A stretch of 6,440 bases of DNA. Origin: an uncultured Oscillibacter sp. (GTDB lineage Bacteria; Bacillota; Clostridia; Oscillospirales; Oscillospiraceae). The translations under genes and the position numbers were made by a program. Positions 6,308 through 6,440 of the stretch are shown piece after piece. Every line of letters begins with the position of its first letter. Positions within the stretch are counted from its first letter, which is position 1. The notes under the pieces were generated by a model that had not been told where the DNA came from, did no database searches, and saw nothing but the letters and a program-made list of their open reading frames with translations. The stretch spans positions 1 to 6,440 of the forward strand of contig CAOJHG010000131.1 in assembly GCA_948435975.1 (NCBI GenBank), in the 5' to 3' direction.

Positions 6308-6440
6308 ATGAAATACGCGCTGATTGGCTGCGGGCGCATTGCCGCAAACCACATAAGGGCCGCGCTGGAGAACCGCCTGGAGATAGCCGCCGTATGCGAC
6401 GTGAGGCCGGAGGCGATGGAGGCCCTGCTGGAAACATGCG
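6308..6440 (+). CDS. wbpB: Gfo/Idh/MocA oxidoreductase, WbpB/WlbA-like, N-terminal part (3' end outside window)
   Basis: Only the first 44 residues are inside the window. They read MKYALIGCGRIAANHIRAAL and then LEIAAVCDVRPEAMEALL. This is the N-terminal NAD(P)-binding Rossmann strand-loop-helix of Gfo/Idh/MocA enzymes: G-x-G-x-I/x-A followed by a second strand ending in an acidic residue (the D of VCDVRP) that contacts the adenosine ribose. The wording with GCGRIAANH is typical of WbpB/WlbA, which oxidises C3 of UDP-GlcNAcA to the 3-keto sugar, the substrate of the aminotransferase. Its presence completes the set of five pathway genes. The assignment depends on a short fragment plus context; another sugar oxidoreductase of the family is possible. 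Confidence 0.75.
   Translation, partial: MKYALIGCGRIAANHIRAALENRLEIAAVCDVRPEAMEALLETC

Noticed and set aside
1..6440. CRISPR arrays, tRNA or rRNA genes, insertion sequences, long repeats
   Set aside because: None seen; nearly every base is in a recognised coding region and no repeated units or inverted ends were visible by eye.

Overview
The window is one compact stretch of a surface-polysaccharide (capsule, exopolysaccharide or O-antigen-like) gene cluster. Every gene is on the + strand, and neighbours are separated by 0-16 nt or overlap by one base. The DNA is GC-rich, with clear Shine-Dalgarno sequences of the AAGGAGG type. I infer a GC-rich member of the Bacillota (clostridial or Oscillospiraceae-like) or a relative, but no taxonomic marker is present, so this is weak.

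Layout. Positions 1-579 hold the C-terminal part of a GT-B (GT4-like) glycosyltransferase. Positions 583-1311 encode a polysaccharide-deacetylase-like (CE4-fold) protein. Positions 1311-2207 encode an LpxD-like left-handed beta-helix acyltransferase. Positions 2211-3307 hold a DegT/DnrJ/EryC1 sugar aminotransferase (WbpE/WlbC-like), broken by a frame-changing deletion near 2609-2612. Positions 3307-3888 encode a WbpD/WlbB-like N-acetyltransferase with a zinc-ribbon tail. Positions 3889-5208 encode a WbpA-like UDP-GlcNAc 6-dehydrogenase. Positions 5209-6291 encode a WbpI/WecB-like UDP-sugar 2-epimerase. From 6308 to the window end is the start of a WbpB/WlbA-like Gfo/Idh/MocA oxidoreductase.

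How the genes work together. The last five genes match, step for step, the known route from UDP-GlcNAc to UDP-ManNAc3NAcA (2,3-diacetamido-2,3-dideoxy-D-mannuronic acid): WbpA (6-oxidation), WbpB (3-oxidation), WbpE (3-transamination), WbpD (3-N-acetylation), WbpI (2-epimerisation). The first three genes would assemble or decorate the glycan. No flippase, polymerase or regulator lies in the window, and there is no intergenic space for an internal promoter or terminator.

The main anomaly is that the aminotransferase is out of frame and lacks about 10 conserved residues at a GATT microhomology, and it also appears to start at CTG. As written, step three of the pathway has no intact enzyme here. 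I found no sign of a new type of system; the window is otherwise a recognisable nucleotide-sugar operon.
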